IMG/VR virus record: IMGVR_UViG_3300025889_017167
Coordinates: 1-60,722 of that record
Origin: a virus
Direction: 5' to 3' (one strand)
DNA: 60,722 bases
In this document: piece after piece, positions 39,312 through 48,890 of the stretch
How the letters are laid out: the number at the start of each line of letters is the position of its first letter
Numbering within the stretch: the stretch's first letter is position 1
The notes under the pieces: model-generated
The model's input: the letters and a program-made list of their open reading frames with translations, nothing else
What the model was told of the DNA's origin: nothing
The model's database searches: none
Program-made: the position numbers and the translations under genes

Positions 39312-39485
39312 GTGCGTCCTGTGGAAATTTCAGAAAGGATTGCTGAAGCTAATCAAACTCTAGCAGCACTTAATTCTAGTGCTGTAATTGGCTACCATCG
39401 GGAGCTTGAACCAGTAGAATATGTGTACGAGGGAGATAAAGTTTCGTATTTATCTCTTGATGTTAGCGAGGGCCTTGATGACTGA
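39312..39485 (+). CDS. Small hypothetical protein, 57 aa
   Basis: A consensus AGGAGG (39302-39307) precedes a GTG at 39312 that opens a 57-residue frame (VRPVEISERIAEANQTLAAL ... VYEGDKVSYLSLDVSEGL). The stop overlaps the start of the giant gene. The function is unknown; the ribosome-binding site and coupling make it a convincing gene. Confidence 0.75.
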   Translation: MRPVEISERIAEANQTLAALNSSAVIGYHRELEPVEYVYEGDKVSYLSLDVSEGLDD

Positions 39486-42400
39486 TATGCATGTTAAAGC
39501 TCCAGAAGTGGGTCCTAACGCAGATGCTCTCACTAGTTTAACTCGTGGCCGAGGCCCTCGGCGTGGTAACCTTGAGGCGTTGTTCCGCTATTGGAGACCC
39601 ATCCTCAAGAAGCCAGGTGGGTTTCGGCGGTGTGTTGTTACGCTGATGGATAACCCAGAGTTTGGCGGCAAGCCTCAGCGTATTTGTGCGTGGTTGCATC
39701 ATGAGCTTACTGGCAAGTGGCCTAATGAGGGTAACCATCATGGCCGTGGCGGCCGCTCCGGTGGGGGCCGTCGCCGCCGCCGTGGTCGCCGTAAAAAGTC
39801 GTTTTCTGTCGACACTCTGGTGGGAAACTCCCTAAGGGAGACCGTTCGGGGGTCTAGGTCTTTGGGTGGGGTTATGTCTCAGCCTATTGATGGTCGCCAA
39901 AATGTTGTTGAGATGAAAGCTGCCATGTTTTTGCAGCGTTATGAAAGTCATGTTTTTCCAGAAGTAGTTACAGATGTTAAGCGGGTGGGTATATTTGGTG
40001 GTTCTTCCAGACTTGCTCAGGGGGCTCAAGCTGTAGGTACCGCTATTGCCCCTGGGGATATTTCTGATGTTCGGAGTCCTGTTCGTAGCCAAATTTATGA
40101 AATGCTTACCCCCGGTTTCGGATTTAATATTCCGGGCCGCACCCCTCGCCGCCCTGGGGGTAGAGGTGCTCGTAATAAGTTTAGGTGCCCTCCTGGGTAC
40201 GAGAAGGGCGGAACTTTTACTAATTCTGAGTTTAGTACTTGTGGTGCCCAAATATTAGGCATACCAAAGTTTGGGCCGGGTGCGCCAACTCTTGCTGCTG
40301 CTAGAGAGTTGGCTTCGCTTGCTAGCACTGCGGGCCTTGTTCAGGAAATTGGTAATCTTCGAAATAACTCTAATCCGCTAGATATTATTCGTGCTGCTCA
40401 GATTCCGCAGGCCCCCAAGAAGGGGTCCCCAACTCGTGCTCAGACTTCTATTGATTTTGTTCTTCAGCAATATTCTGAGTTAGATTTTCCGATTAAGGCA
40501 GTTCGTCGGGACGGTGTGATTCTAGAACCGGTTGTACCCGTTCAGCGTTTAGCGCAGATGAATGAGTTTGATGACTTAGCGGACGGTAATCTTATTGATA
40601 AGTATTCTTCAGGTGTTATTGGTGCAGAACTAGTGCCCGCTTTTAGTTCGGGGTTGAGGGCTGTGTATGTATTCATCCCTGGTGTTGGCGCTGTTAAAAT
40701 TAATCGGGTAGGTGGAGAGCTGTCCCCTGAAGAGCGAGCGGGTCTACTACGAAGGTTCTCTGAAGGGATAAGCCGTGCCCCGGACATGCCTGATCCATCT
40801 GAAGATTTGAGGACGTGGGCAGACGCTTCAAATGGCAGGTTTACAGTTGAGTTTGGCGAGGTGACCTCTAATGGGTTTAATGTTTCTGAGCCAAAGAATG
40901 AGCTTTTGCGTGTTGTGGCGTCTGGTGGAATTAAGAAGACCGTTCCACGGTGGGTGTATGAAACCTTTATGTCTCGTTCAGCCCCACGTCGTGCAAAGAA
41001 TGCACCTATTTTTGAGATTGAGTCTGAAGAGAAGTCGTTAAAAGTTTTTGCGTTTGATCTTCCAACTCAGCCATTTGAGGCGGAGTTGCTAATGAGGGGC
41101 GCTCAGGCGTACAACAAAAACATATCTACTAAGGTGGCTACGTTTAGGTCCCTTTCGTTTAAGGCTCCTTCTGCTCGTAGGATTGGCCGCACGATTGGTG
41201 AAACTGCGGGTTCGGTTGGCGGCGGGGTTTCTGCTGTTTTTGACTCGGGTGCTAATAGGTTTAGGTGTCCTCCTGGCACTCGTTATGGGGGTCGATTTTC
41301 TGATCAGTTTGGGCGAAATTGCGGCGGTGTAGCTGGTTCTCAGACTATGATGCGCTTGCAGCGACTTACAGACTTTTTGGATGGGGCTGAGGCTACTGTA
41401 AATCGGTTGAGTCTTCCAGAGGGCAACGGAGATCTTGATAGGGTTACTGGTATGCAAGAGTTGCGAGAAGCGTTACAGGAGGCTAAAGGGCAAATAGCAG
41501 AGTTTGATGATGGTGGTGGGGGCATGCTTGGTCCCGGGCTTTTACAGCGAACGAATCGTCCTCCGTTGATTGGGTTGCGGTATGTTGAAATTCTTGACCA
41601 AATGCAAGCCCCTAAGCGCCGCCGAGAGATTTTGGACAATGTTGATTGGAACAACATTGGAGACGTTAGAGAATTGTTTAATACGCTTGCAACTGTGGAG
41701 GCTGGCAGGTTAGAGCTTAATCCTCCTCAGACTCCTGGGGAGCGTGGTAGGGCTGTTCGGATTGATAACAATATTAGTGTGTTAGGGGCAACTTTACAGG
41801 AGGCGGTTGGAAAAAACTTGGGAACTATTGATGCTCCTGCCCGTCCTCGCCGTGCTAGACGGGTAGACGACCCTGATGCCGTAGATATTACTCCAGAGGT
41901 GCTTGATCGGTTGCGGGAGTACGCCGATCCTGATAGTGAGCTTATGCAGCGATTCAGCGAGCAACGAAGCCGTCAGGAGATCATTGACAATCTTCGCCCC
42001 GGCGATGAGCATCCTGATTTCCCCGGCTATTATCTAGACGACAATGGTGGGTTGAGGGACAGAACTGGGAGGCCACTGCCATTGAGGGCAGGACAAGCCG
42101 ACTTACCTCCACGCCGCCCCCGTGTTAATCCTAACTCTGAAGCCGGATTTGTGGAAGCTGCCCGGGCCGAGGTTCCTGATGGGCCAGACGCAGCGTTTGA
42201 ACGTGACAAGGCTGAGTGGAAGGCACGTAAGCGGTATTGGATGCGCACTCTTGCAGAGATCGACGACTATGATGATCGACGCTGGGTTCAGCGGTTGACA
42301 GACGAAAACTTACAGCGATACGCTGACCATTTGTCGGCGGAAGATCAGCGGGGAGACGAAATAAATAGTTTTCAGGAGAAAATACGGGAGTTTGTTCGGG

Positions 42401-45400
42401 CTGAAATGGAATTTCGTGGTCTCCGACGGCCTGACGCCATTGAGCCAGGGGATCTTCCAGATGAAGCTGATGAGCAGTTTGATGTTGCCGAGTTTCAGGC
42501 AGACCTTGTTCAACGCCTTGAAGAAGGTGGGCTTGACCTGGACAGTTTTTCGCAAGCAGAGTTGGACGACATTCTTAAAAAGCTGGACAGGGTTTTAGAG
42601 GATAATTCTGAGCCTGATGATGGAGTTGTCTGGGCGGGTATTAGAGATGCGCTCAGAGATGAGCAACGACGCCGTGATGCTCTGCGTATTGGTTCAGGCG
42701 TTGGTATTAATGAGCGATTTGATTTGAATGATCCCGATGGGGTTATTGACGCTTTAGAAGAGCTTGATGAGCGTTTGGATGTGGCGGAGGATCTCACGAC
42801 CAGAAACCTTCTTGAAAGAATGTCAAACGAAGACTTAGGTTTCTACTTGCGTGCTGTTGACCGAGCAATAGAAGAGTTTGATGATATTGACTTGGCTCGT
42901 CTTAGAGATGATTTATCTCGTGAAGTCAATCGGCGCAATGGTGAAAAACCTGACACCCCTGATGTTGTGAATAAGCATTTCGATGAACTAGCCAACCGTT
43001 GGGAAGCATACGACGCCGGGGATATGGGGGCTCTACTATTTGCCCAGCTTTCCGATGACGACGTTGTAAAGTTCAGAAACGCCTTAGCACGATATGACGG
43101 TAATGATCCTCGGGCTGAAATGTTCCGCAGAGAGCTTGATAAAGTGTTTGAGGAGCGTTTTGGTGAAGGCGGATCGAAACAGCATTCACATCTCCCAGGT
43201 CAAGAATTAGATGAAAAGTTTGATCTGTTTGTCTCTAAAGATATTGAAGCGGCCTTGCGGGAAATGAACGAACGGATGTTTGCGTTCGATGATTCTGACC
43301 GTCTAGGAGTAACGCAAGAGTTCTGGGCTAGTCTATCAGATAGAGACTTAATGTTTTACGAACAGCTTATATTACGTGCTGGTAGCGTGTTTGGTGAGGA
43401 TAATTCTGAGCTGCGTTTGGTTTTGCGAGACTTCTTCACCGATATCAGGGAGGAAGTAGTTCGCAGAGGACCAAACATGGGTCGTCGCCCTGCGCCTCGT
43501 ACTGACGCCCCAAGCGAAGCAGCTATTCGTAATGTGCGCAATAGGTTCCCACGTCGTGGTTTACCAGGGCGGGCTTACTGGCGGGATGAGGATTATGATA
43601 GGGGGGATGGACCTGAGCTTGATCGTCGTTTTGGTAGGTATTATGATGATGGCAGTGGGGTTCTTAATGAGCGTGGCCGTTTGGTCAATAGGGTAATTAA
43701 GGAGGATCGTGCAGAGGGTGATCTGAGGCCGGTGGATGATGACGCCCAGTTTAATCGGTTTGCTGATCCTGAGTTAGCTATACCAGCCGCCTTGGGGGAC
43801 CGTGTGGGGGAGCTTTCTCAGCAACTGAATGATAATCCTGAAGTGTTTGCTGCGGCTGTGTTGAACGCTTTTCAAGAGGCTGCAAATATGTTCCGAGGTG
43901 GGGTCACCGCTCGTGAGAAACTTAATCTAGACGCTTTGCGTTCCTATGTTGATAGTATTGGTGATCCGCAAGCTAAGCGGCTTGCCACTATGCGGTTAAG
44001 AAATTTCAGGGCCTTGAATGCTGCTTTGGATGCCCTTGATAGGGGTGATAACGATAGGGCACTTCGTGCTTTGGCTATGCTTAATCCTGTAGCTAGGAAT
44101 AACTTGCAGCAATTGGTGGATGGTGCTCCTTCTCCTGAGGCTTTGCGATCTCCACGTCGTGTGTCGCCTGATTCGTTGGATAGGTTTACTCCTGATTTTA
44201 TTGTGGACGCCGACGCTTACGATCTGAGTTTAGCTTTTGAAGAGGTTCGTGAGGCGGCTCGTAATGCACCCCCTGGCCCCCAGCGTGTTCAGGCGTTGCA
44301 GCTTTTGCGAGAGATGCGTCAAGAGTTGGGCCGCCGTCATCGTGCTGCCCGGATTTGGTGGACGGATGAGGAGTATCTGGATAGGGTTATGGACCGTGCT
44401 CTTAATACGCAAATTAACAGCTTCGGTGACGCAGGGGCGTTACCTGCGGAAATGAACCGGTTGACTATTTTGGAATTGCGTGATGCCCTAGCTACCGAGC
44501 GTGGTAGGGTTGCTGACGGCACGGGTTCGATAGAGCGTGTTCAGCGCCTTGAGGCTGCGATTGCTGCTGTTACGGACGTTTATAATGCCCAAATTGGCCG
44601 TGATGGCCGCCGCTATGAGCAGAAACTTGAAGATGCTTGGTCTGCTATTTGGGGGTCGCCTGAGGATGGTATGGTTGTGCCTCATGCTGTAGACGACGCC
44701 TCTGGGGTTGCGGAGATACTTCGCAACGACTTTGGCATTTCGTTGGAGGATTGGCCTGAGCTTCGGCGTGATTTAGCTCGCCGGATTGACGGGTTGTCGG
44801 TTGATGATTATGCCCGTTTGACGGGTGATGATAACTTGGGGCCAGAGTATTTATTGTTTAATATTGATCGTGTCTTTGAAGATGCTCGTAGGTCCGAAAT
44901 TTTCGAGATGAATTTACCGCTAGCGGATCGGAGCCGTGAGGCACTGGAGGAGCGGTTGGCGTATCTTGATAATTTCGAAATTGATGAAATTGCTAGATTG
45001 GCAAGACGCACAGAGGCACCGTCTCCTAATAGGCTCCAGCTAGATGAGCGGTTGCAGAATAATCGCAATAGAGAAATTGGTGAGCTTGAACTTGAGCTTC
45101 GCCGTCGTGGGGCTGAGCAGATGGGCAGCAATATTGAGTTTCCCGTCAACGCTGAAAATATTGGGTACGGCTGGATGAGCCCGGACGACTGGAACAACCT
45201 AAATGCTATGCCGACTAGAGATTTGCTTAATATGCAGCGGCGCATTTTGGCAGACAAAGAAGATACTAGGGCATATGCCGATAAGCTTGGGGAAATTAGT
45301 GAGATTCTCGATAGACGTAACCGGTTTGGGCCAACTGAGTTGCAGCAGCCAATCCATAATCGTAGTGATGCGGCGTTGGAGAATTTGCGGAACGTTTTGT

Positions 45401-48015
45401 CTAGTGAATTTATTAACCGGCGTGGGATGAACCCTGGTGCAGTTTTGAGCATGCAACGTCTTCGTGATGAGGTTGATGCAGAAATTGTGCGACGTGAAGC
45501 CCGCAATCAGGTTGGCCGGGCTGTAGGTAATAATGCTGATTTAGATGGCAGGCTTGGTCAGATTGCCAGGTACGATTGGAAAGAGGCAGCGGAGACTCGC
45601 CGGGCTAAGCGGAGGCAAAAGATTAAGGCTTTGGCCCAGCGCAGGTATGGGGATGATACGCCTTGGGACATTACGGCCAGCGAACTGTCTTTGTTGGGTG
45701 ATCGGGAAGCTGAGTCTAGAGTTCGTGCGATGTATTCTGATGGCGTTGAAATGAATGTGGGCGAGATTGAGATTGATGGTGTAGTTTATCAGAAGATTAT
45801 CCAGCCTGAAATTAATGATGTTTATATCCAGCGTGAGTCTGACACTGGCCGTATTTCGTACATTAATGCTGAGGGGGTTAATAACTTTATTTTGCGTGCT
45901 CCAGATGGCACAGAGTTTAGTGAACGAGGCTCCCCAAGTCACCTTGATGGCGGTATTGCGAGGACACTGAATTTCAAGTACAATGCCGACGGGAGGCTTT
46001 CAGCGGACAGCCACGCCTATCATAGTTATCTTGGTTTCAAAAAAACCATTGATGGGCCTAATGGTCAAAGGGTTGACTTCAGCGGCGGGGGCGCTTCTAA
46101 CGAGTTTAATGACAACGCTGCCTTGTGGTATGGAGGATTGGGCATTCCTAAGTATAAGGTGTCTGCAGCGGCAGATGGTGTTGCAGTGTGGGCTCGGCAC
46201 GGCTATCGAGACTATGACTCCAGTCTAATTATTGGCCTTAATCAAAAAATGGAAACAATGCTTGAGAGGTACAATGACTACAGGCTAGCTAAGATCGAGG
46301 GTAGGGAAATCACCCCCCAGATGCTACAGGCAAAAGCTTTAATCAAAGACGATATTCGTGCGGCCCGCATTGATACGATGCTTAGAGCACACCGTGACCC
46401 TGATACCCGTGCGGCGGATCTTCCGGCCCACCACGATTTCTTGGTGGCGCTTGATGGTCCTAATGGTGAACGTAACGCTGTTGCGTTCCAGGCGTTCAAG
46501 GGCAGAGGGTTCAGAAGCTTTGATATTGGAGGACCCGGACAGGATGGGGTGCCTGCAGAAGAGATAGCCGCTTTAGAAGCTGATGATCCTGACATTTTGG
46601 ACAAAATGCAACAACTTGGCTATGACGACCACGGTGGTTTGTCGGGATCATTGTTTGAGGCGGGTACTTACGATGTTCGTGCCCTTTTCCCACGGGGATG
46701 GTTTGATGAGCCTGATCCAGCTTCTAGGCCAGAAACAATTAATCAGCGGCTGAAAACGGCTGAGCGGTGGAGTGTTAATCCTAATCGTGTTCCTTTAGAT
46801 GCAAATAATGACCCGGCAGGTGCCTTGCCTTCTGTTGCGGTTGGTGCCAATGGGATTGATGATCAGGCAACTGCTGTTCAGCGGCTGCGTGATGGTGGCG
46901 ACATTATGGAGATTCCTGACTTTTTCGTGGCACAGGCAATCTTTGATAATTCAGATCATCCCGGGTCAGGTCATTGGGACCGGTCAGACGTTGTTAACGC
47001 TACGCCTCGTTATGAAGTTATTACGGGCATTCAGCGGGGGATTAACAATGCTGGTGCTGATCTGACCGATCTACCTAGTGGTATGACTTTCTTCCGAGAC
47101 TCTGAGACTGGTCAGCTGTATGGGTTCAAGTTTGCTAATGGGTATTCATTTGGTCATTATGGTGGCGCTGTTGAGGTTACTGCTCGTATGTTGCAGGAGC
47201 GGATGGGTATGCAGGCAGGTCAGATTCGTTGGGACGGCCCGATGGGTGAGGACAATAACCCGAATGTGCCTAATCCGGGTACGACTCGTGGGTTGGTTAT
47301 AGAGATGGCTCATAACTGGGTTCCTGAGGGGCGTGGTTTGGGCGATACTAATACTAATCTAAGGTTGCAGGATGCGGACGGTTTTGGGCGCAATATAAGA
47401 GCGACTTCTGGCAATTCCAGCTATTTTGAGGGGGGAATAGTAACTGAGCCTGACGGTACTGAGGTGGCTGTGGGGCCAGTAAATTTGGAAGATATGTTCC
47501 AGATGACTTTGTTGGATATGCTGTTGGGGAACCCAGACCGGCACGAGGGAAACTTTGGGATTTATGTTGATCCTGAAACAAATGAGCAGCGTTTGGTGCC
47601 TTGGGATAATGAGGCAGGTCTGATAGGTGGTGCCAGATTCGGCCGAGGGGGCCAGGTAGAGATGGGAAGGGTTTTGCGGCAGCAGGCTATGGCAGATGGG
47701 GACCCTGCAGAGCAGATGAAGCTGCTTCAAGCTGGGGGTTATGTGAGTTCTATTCATACGGCGTTGGAGGAGCGTATTCAGAGTGATCGAGAGGGGGCTC
47801 GGGAGGCTCTTAGTGCTGTGATGGAGCGCATGGCGTTTGGTGAAGAAATCGCACGTTTGGGTGATGATATTCAAGATATGGTTTCGGATGTGGGTGACGA
47901 TTTGAGTCGTGACAACCAGTGGGAATTGGCGTCTCAGTTGCTCCAGCAGCGGTATGATTGGTTGTTGGAGCAGTTTGAGTCTAATAATCTAGACTATATT
48001 TTGGATCTAATATAG
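39478..48015 (+). CDS. Giant multidomain virion-associated protein with kinase-like C-terminus
   Basis: From the ATG at 39478 (GAGGG upstream) this is 2845 residues. Near the N-terminus LEALFRYWRPILKKPGGFRRCVVTL...ICAWLHHELTGKWP is followed by an Arg/Gly-rich stretch (GGRRRRRGRRKK). Two RCPPGxxxGGxF...CG motifs lie near 236 and 595. About 1500 residues of charged helical repeats (DALRDEQRRRD, RFDLNDPDGVIDALEELDERL) follow, then a globular part with AYHSYLGF...VAVWARHGYRD near 2180-2250. The last 350 residues resemble a kinase fold: YGFKFANGYSFG (Lys near 2550), GGAVEVTARMLQE, LLGNPDRHEGNFGI (near 2685) and VPWDNEAGL. It is probably packaged in the head and may be injected, like polyvalent proteins. 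Confidence 0.8.
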   Translation: MTDMHVKAPEVGPNADALTSLTRGRGPRRGNLEALFRYWRPILKKPGGFRRCVVTLMDNPEFGGKPQRICAWLHHELTGKWPNEGNHHGRGGRSGGGRRRRRGRRKKSFSVDTLVGNSLRETVRGSRSLGGVMSQPIDGRQNVVEMKAAMFLQRYESHVFPEVVTDVKRVGIFGGSSRLAQGAQAVGTAIAPGDISDVRSPVRSQIYEMLTPGFGFNIPGRTPRRPGGRGARNKFRCPPGYEKGGTFTNSEFSTCGAQILGIPKFGPGAPTLAAARELASLASTAGLVQEIGNLRNNSNPLDIIRAAQIPQAPKKGSPTRAQTSIDFVLQQYSELDFPIKAVRRDGVILEPVVPVQRLAQMNEFDDLADGNLIDKYSSGVIGAELVPAFSSGLRAVYVFIPGVGAVKINRVGGELSPEERAGLLRRFSEGISRAPDMPDPSEDLRTWADASNGRFTVEFGEVTSNGFNVSEPKNELLRVVASGGIKKTVPRWVYETFMSRSAPRRAKNAPIFEIESEEKSLKVFAFDLPTQPFEAELLMRGAQAYNKNISTKVATFRSLSFKAPSARRIGRTIGETAGSVGGGVSAVFDSGANRFRCPPGTRYGGRFSDQFGRNCGGVAGSQTMMRLQRLTDFLDGAEATVNRLSLPEGNGDLDRVTGMQELREALQEAKGQIAEFDDGGGGMLGPGLLQRTNRPPLIGLRYVEILDQMQAPKRRREILDNVDWNNIGDVRELFNTLATVEAGRLELNPPQTPGERGRAVRIDNNISVLGATLQEAVGKNLGTIDAPARPRRARRVDDPDAVDITPEVLDRLREYADPDSELMQRFSEQRSRQEIIDNLRPGDEHPDFPGYYLDDNGGLRDRTGRPLPLRAGQADLPPRRPRVNPNSEAGFVEAARAEVPDGPDAAFERDKAEWKARKRYWMRTLAEIDDYDDRRWVQRLTDENLQRYADHLSAEDQRGDEINSFQEKIREFVRAEMEFRGLRRPDAIEPGDLPDEADEQFDVAEFQADLVQRLEEGGLDLDSFSQAELDDILKKLDRVLEDNSEPDDGVVWAGIRDALRDEQRRRDALRIGSGVGINERFDLNDPDGVIDALEELDERLDVAEDLTTRNLLERMSNEDLGFYLRAVDRAIEEFDDIDLARLRDDLSREVNRRNGEKPDTPDVVNKHFDELANRWEAYDAGDMGALLFAQLSDDDVVKFRNALARYDGNDPRAEMFRRELDKVFEERFGEGGSKQHSHLPGQELDEKFDLFVSKDIEAALREMNERMFAFDDSDRLGVTQEFWASLSDRDLMFYEQLILRAGSVFGEDNSELRLVLRDFFTDIREEVVRRGPNMGRRPAPRTDAPSEAAIRNVRNRFPRRGLPGRAYWRDEDYDRGDGPELDRRFGRYYDDGSGVLNERGRLVNRVIKEDRAEGDLRPVDDDAQFNRFADPELAIPAALGDRVGELSQQLNDNPEVFAAAVLNAFQEAANMFRGGVTAREKLNLDALRSYVDSIGDPQAKRLATMRLRNFRALNAALDALDRGDNDRALRALAMLNPVARNNLQQLVDGAPSPEALRSPRRVSPDSLDRFTPDFIVDADAYDLSLAFEEVREAARNAPPGPQRVQALQLLREMRQELGRRHRAARIWWTDEEYLDRVMDRALNTQINSFGDAGALPAEMNRLTILELRDALATERGRVADGTGSIERVQRLEAAIAAVTDVYNAQIGRDGRRYEQKLEDAWSAIWGSPEDGMVVPHAVDDASGVAEILRNDFGISLEDWPELRRDLARRIDGLSVDDYARLTGDDNLGPEYLLFNIDRVFEDARRSEIFEMNLPLADRSREALEERLAYLDNFEIDEIARLARRTEAPSPNRLQLDERLQNNRNREIGELELELRRRGAEQMGSNIEFPVNAENIGYGWMSPDDWNNLNAMPTRDLLNMQRRILADKEDTRAYADKLGEISEILDRRNRFGPTELQQPIHNRSDAALENLRNVLSSEFINRRGMNPGAVLSMQRLRDEVDAEIVRREARNQVGRAVGNNADLDGRLGQIARYDWKEAAETRRAKRRQKIKALAQRRYGDDTPWDITASELSLLGDREAESRVRAMYSDGVEMNVGEIEIDGVVYQKIIQPEINDVYIQRESDTGRISYINAEGVNNFILRAPDGTEFSERGSPSHLDGGIARTLNFKYNADGRLSADSHAYHSYLGFKKTIDGPNGQRVDFSGGGASNEFNDNAALWYGGLGIPKYKVSAAADGVAVWARHGYRDYDSSLIIGLNQKMETMLERYNDYRLAKIEGREITPQMLQAKALIKDDIRAARIDTMLRAHRDPDTRAADLPAHHDFLVALDGPNGERNAVAFQAFKGRGFRSFDIGGPGQDGVPAEEIAALEADDPDILDKMQQLGYDDHGGLSGSLFEAGTYDVRALFPRGWFDEPDPASRPETINQRLKTAERWSVNPNRVPLDANNDPAGALPSVAVGANGIDDQATAVQRLRDGGDIMEIPDFFVAQAIFDNSDHPGSGHWDRSDVVNATPRYEVITGIQRGINNAGADLTDLPSGMTFFRDSETGQLYGFKFANGYSFGHYGGAVEVTARMLQERMGMQAGQIRWDGPMGEDNNPNVPNPGTTRGLVIEMAHNWVPEGRGLGDTNTNLRLQDADGFGRNIRATSGNSSYFEGGIVTEPDGTEVAVGPVNLEDMFQMTLLDMLLGNPDRHEGNFGIYVDPETNEQRLVPWDNEAGLIGGARFGRGGQVEMGRVLRQQAMADGDPAEQMKLLQAGGYVSSIHTALEERIQSDREGAREALSAVMERMAFGEEIARLGDDIQDMVSDVGDDLSRDNQWELASQLLQQRYDWLLEQFESNNLDYILDLI

Positions 48016-48030
48016 GGGAAGGGTGCAGTC

Positions 48031-48279
48031 ATGAGGCGTTACGTGTTTTTTGATAAGTTTGATAAGACTCAGAGGGGGATTCTAACCTTAGAGGATAACG
48101 GAGATTTTTCTGCTGAGCCAGCGGATATGTTGCCGTATTTTGCTGGTATGGTGCGCTGGCTGGGCCCTGATGATAAGCCAACTTCTATATTTGATTTTGT
48201 TAAAAGTGGGTTGTATAATATGGATGTGGTTCGTCTTGCTGATGACGGAGAAATGTATTACATTGGGGAGGGCGACTGA
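48031..48279 (+). CDS. Hypothetical protein, 82 aa
   Basis: GGGGAAGGG precedes the ATG. This small acidic protein (MRRYVFFDKFDKTQRGILTLEDNGDF ... GEMYYIGEGD) has no recognised family. It follows the giant gene by 15 bases and is coupled to the next gene (TGATG), so it is likely part of the head operon. Confidence 0.75.
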   Translation: MRRYVFFDKFDKTQRGILTLEDNGDFSAEPADMLPYFAGMVRWLGPDDKPTSIFDFVKSGLYNMDVVRLADDGEMYYIGEGD

Positions 48280-48890
48280 TGTACAAGTATTATGCGCTTG
48301 CTGATGGAAACATGATAGTCGCTCGGGTTAGCGATTCGGGGGACTCCGCAGTTTTTTTCGCTAAGCGGGGTTGGCAGGACGATGTGGATGCCTTTGAGGA
48401 AACCGTAGAAGTACGGAAAGCCCGTCAAGAATCGGCTCCGTATGACGAGGCTGTTCTTAAGAATGCCTTTTCTGATTTGGTTGAGATTAGTTCAGCCCTA
48501 TTTGATAGTGCCGTAGGACAAATCAACACTTTCAATCAAGAGTACGATAACAATCAAGCACAGCTTGAGGGTATGACTGATCATGATATGGGGTTTTTTA
48601 TTACTGAGTTTCCTGCACGCCGCCCACGTTTAGCTTCCTATGAGGATATTAACAAGCTGTGGACTGCTATGTTTGTGGTTTCTACGGGAGGGGGCGATGA
48701 TGAAGGTGTTCGCACACCTGAGCAAACTCGTGCCGATCTAAAGGCGTTGTATTCTTTGTTGAAGAACGCTGAGAACACAAACGACGGTTCCACTATTCGT
48801 AATTTGGTTCGTTCTTTGGGTGATTTTGATACAGGTATTGTACCGGACCGTGGTTTGGTTGAGCCTGTTCAAAGGAGGGGTAATGGCTAA
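48279..48890 (+). CDS. Hypothetical protein, 203 aa
   Basis: I do not recognise this protein. The N-terminus (YYALADGNMIVARVSDSGDSAVFFAKRGW) looks like a small beta domain; the rest is helical and acidic. It overlaps the next gene by 8 bases. A head-accessory role is inferred from position. Confidence 0.72.
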   Translation: MYKYYALADGNMIVARVSDSGDSAVFFAKRGWQDDVDAFEETVEVRKARQESAPYDEAVLKNAFSDLVEISSALFDSAVGQINTFNQEYDNNQAQLEGMTDHDMGFFITEFPARRPRLASYEDINKLWTAMFVVSTGGGDDEGVRTPEQTRADLKALYSLLKNAENTNDGSTIRNLVRSLGDFDTGIVPDRGLVEPVQRRGNG

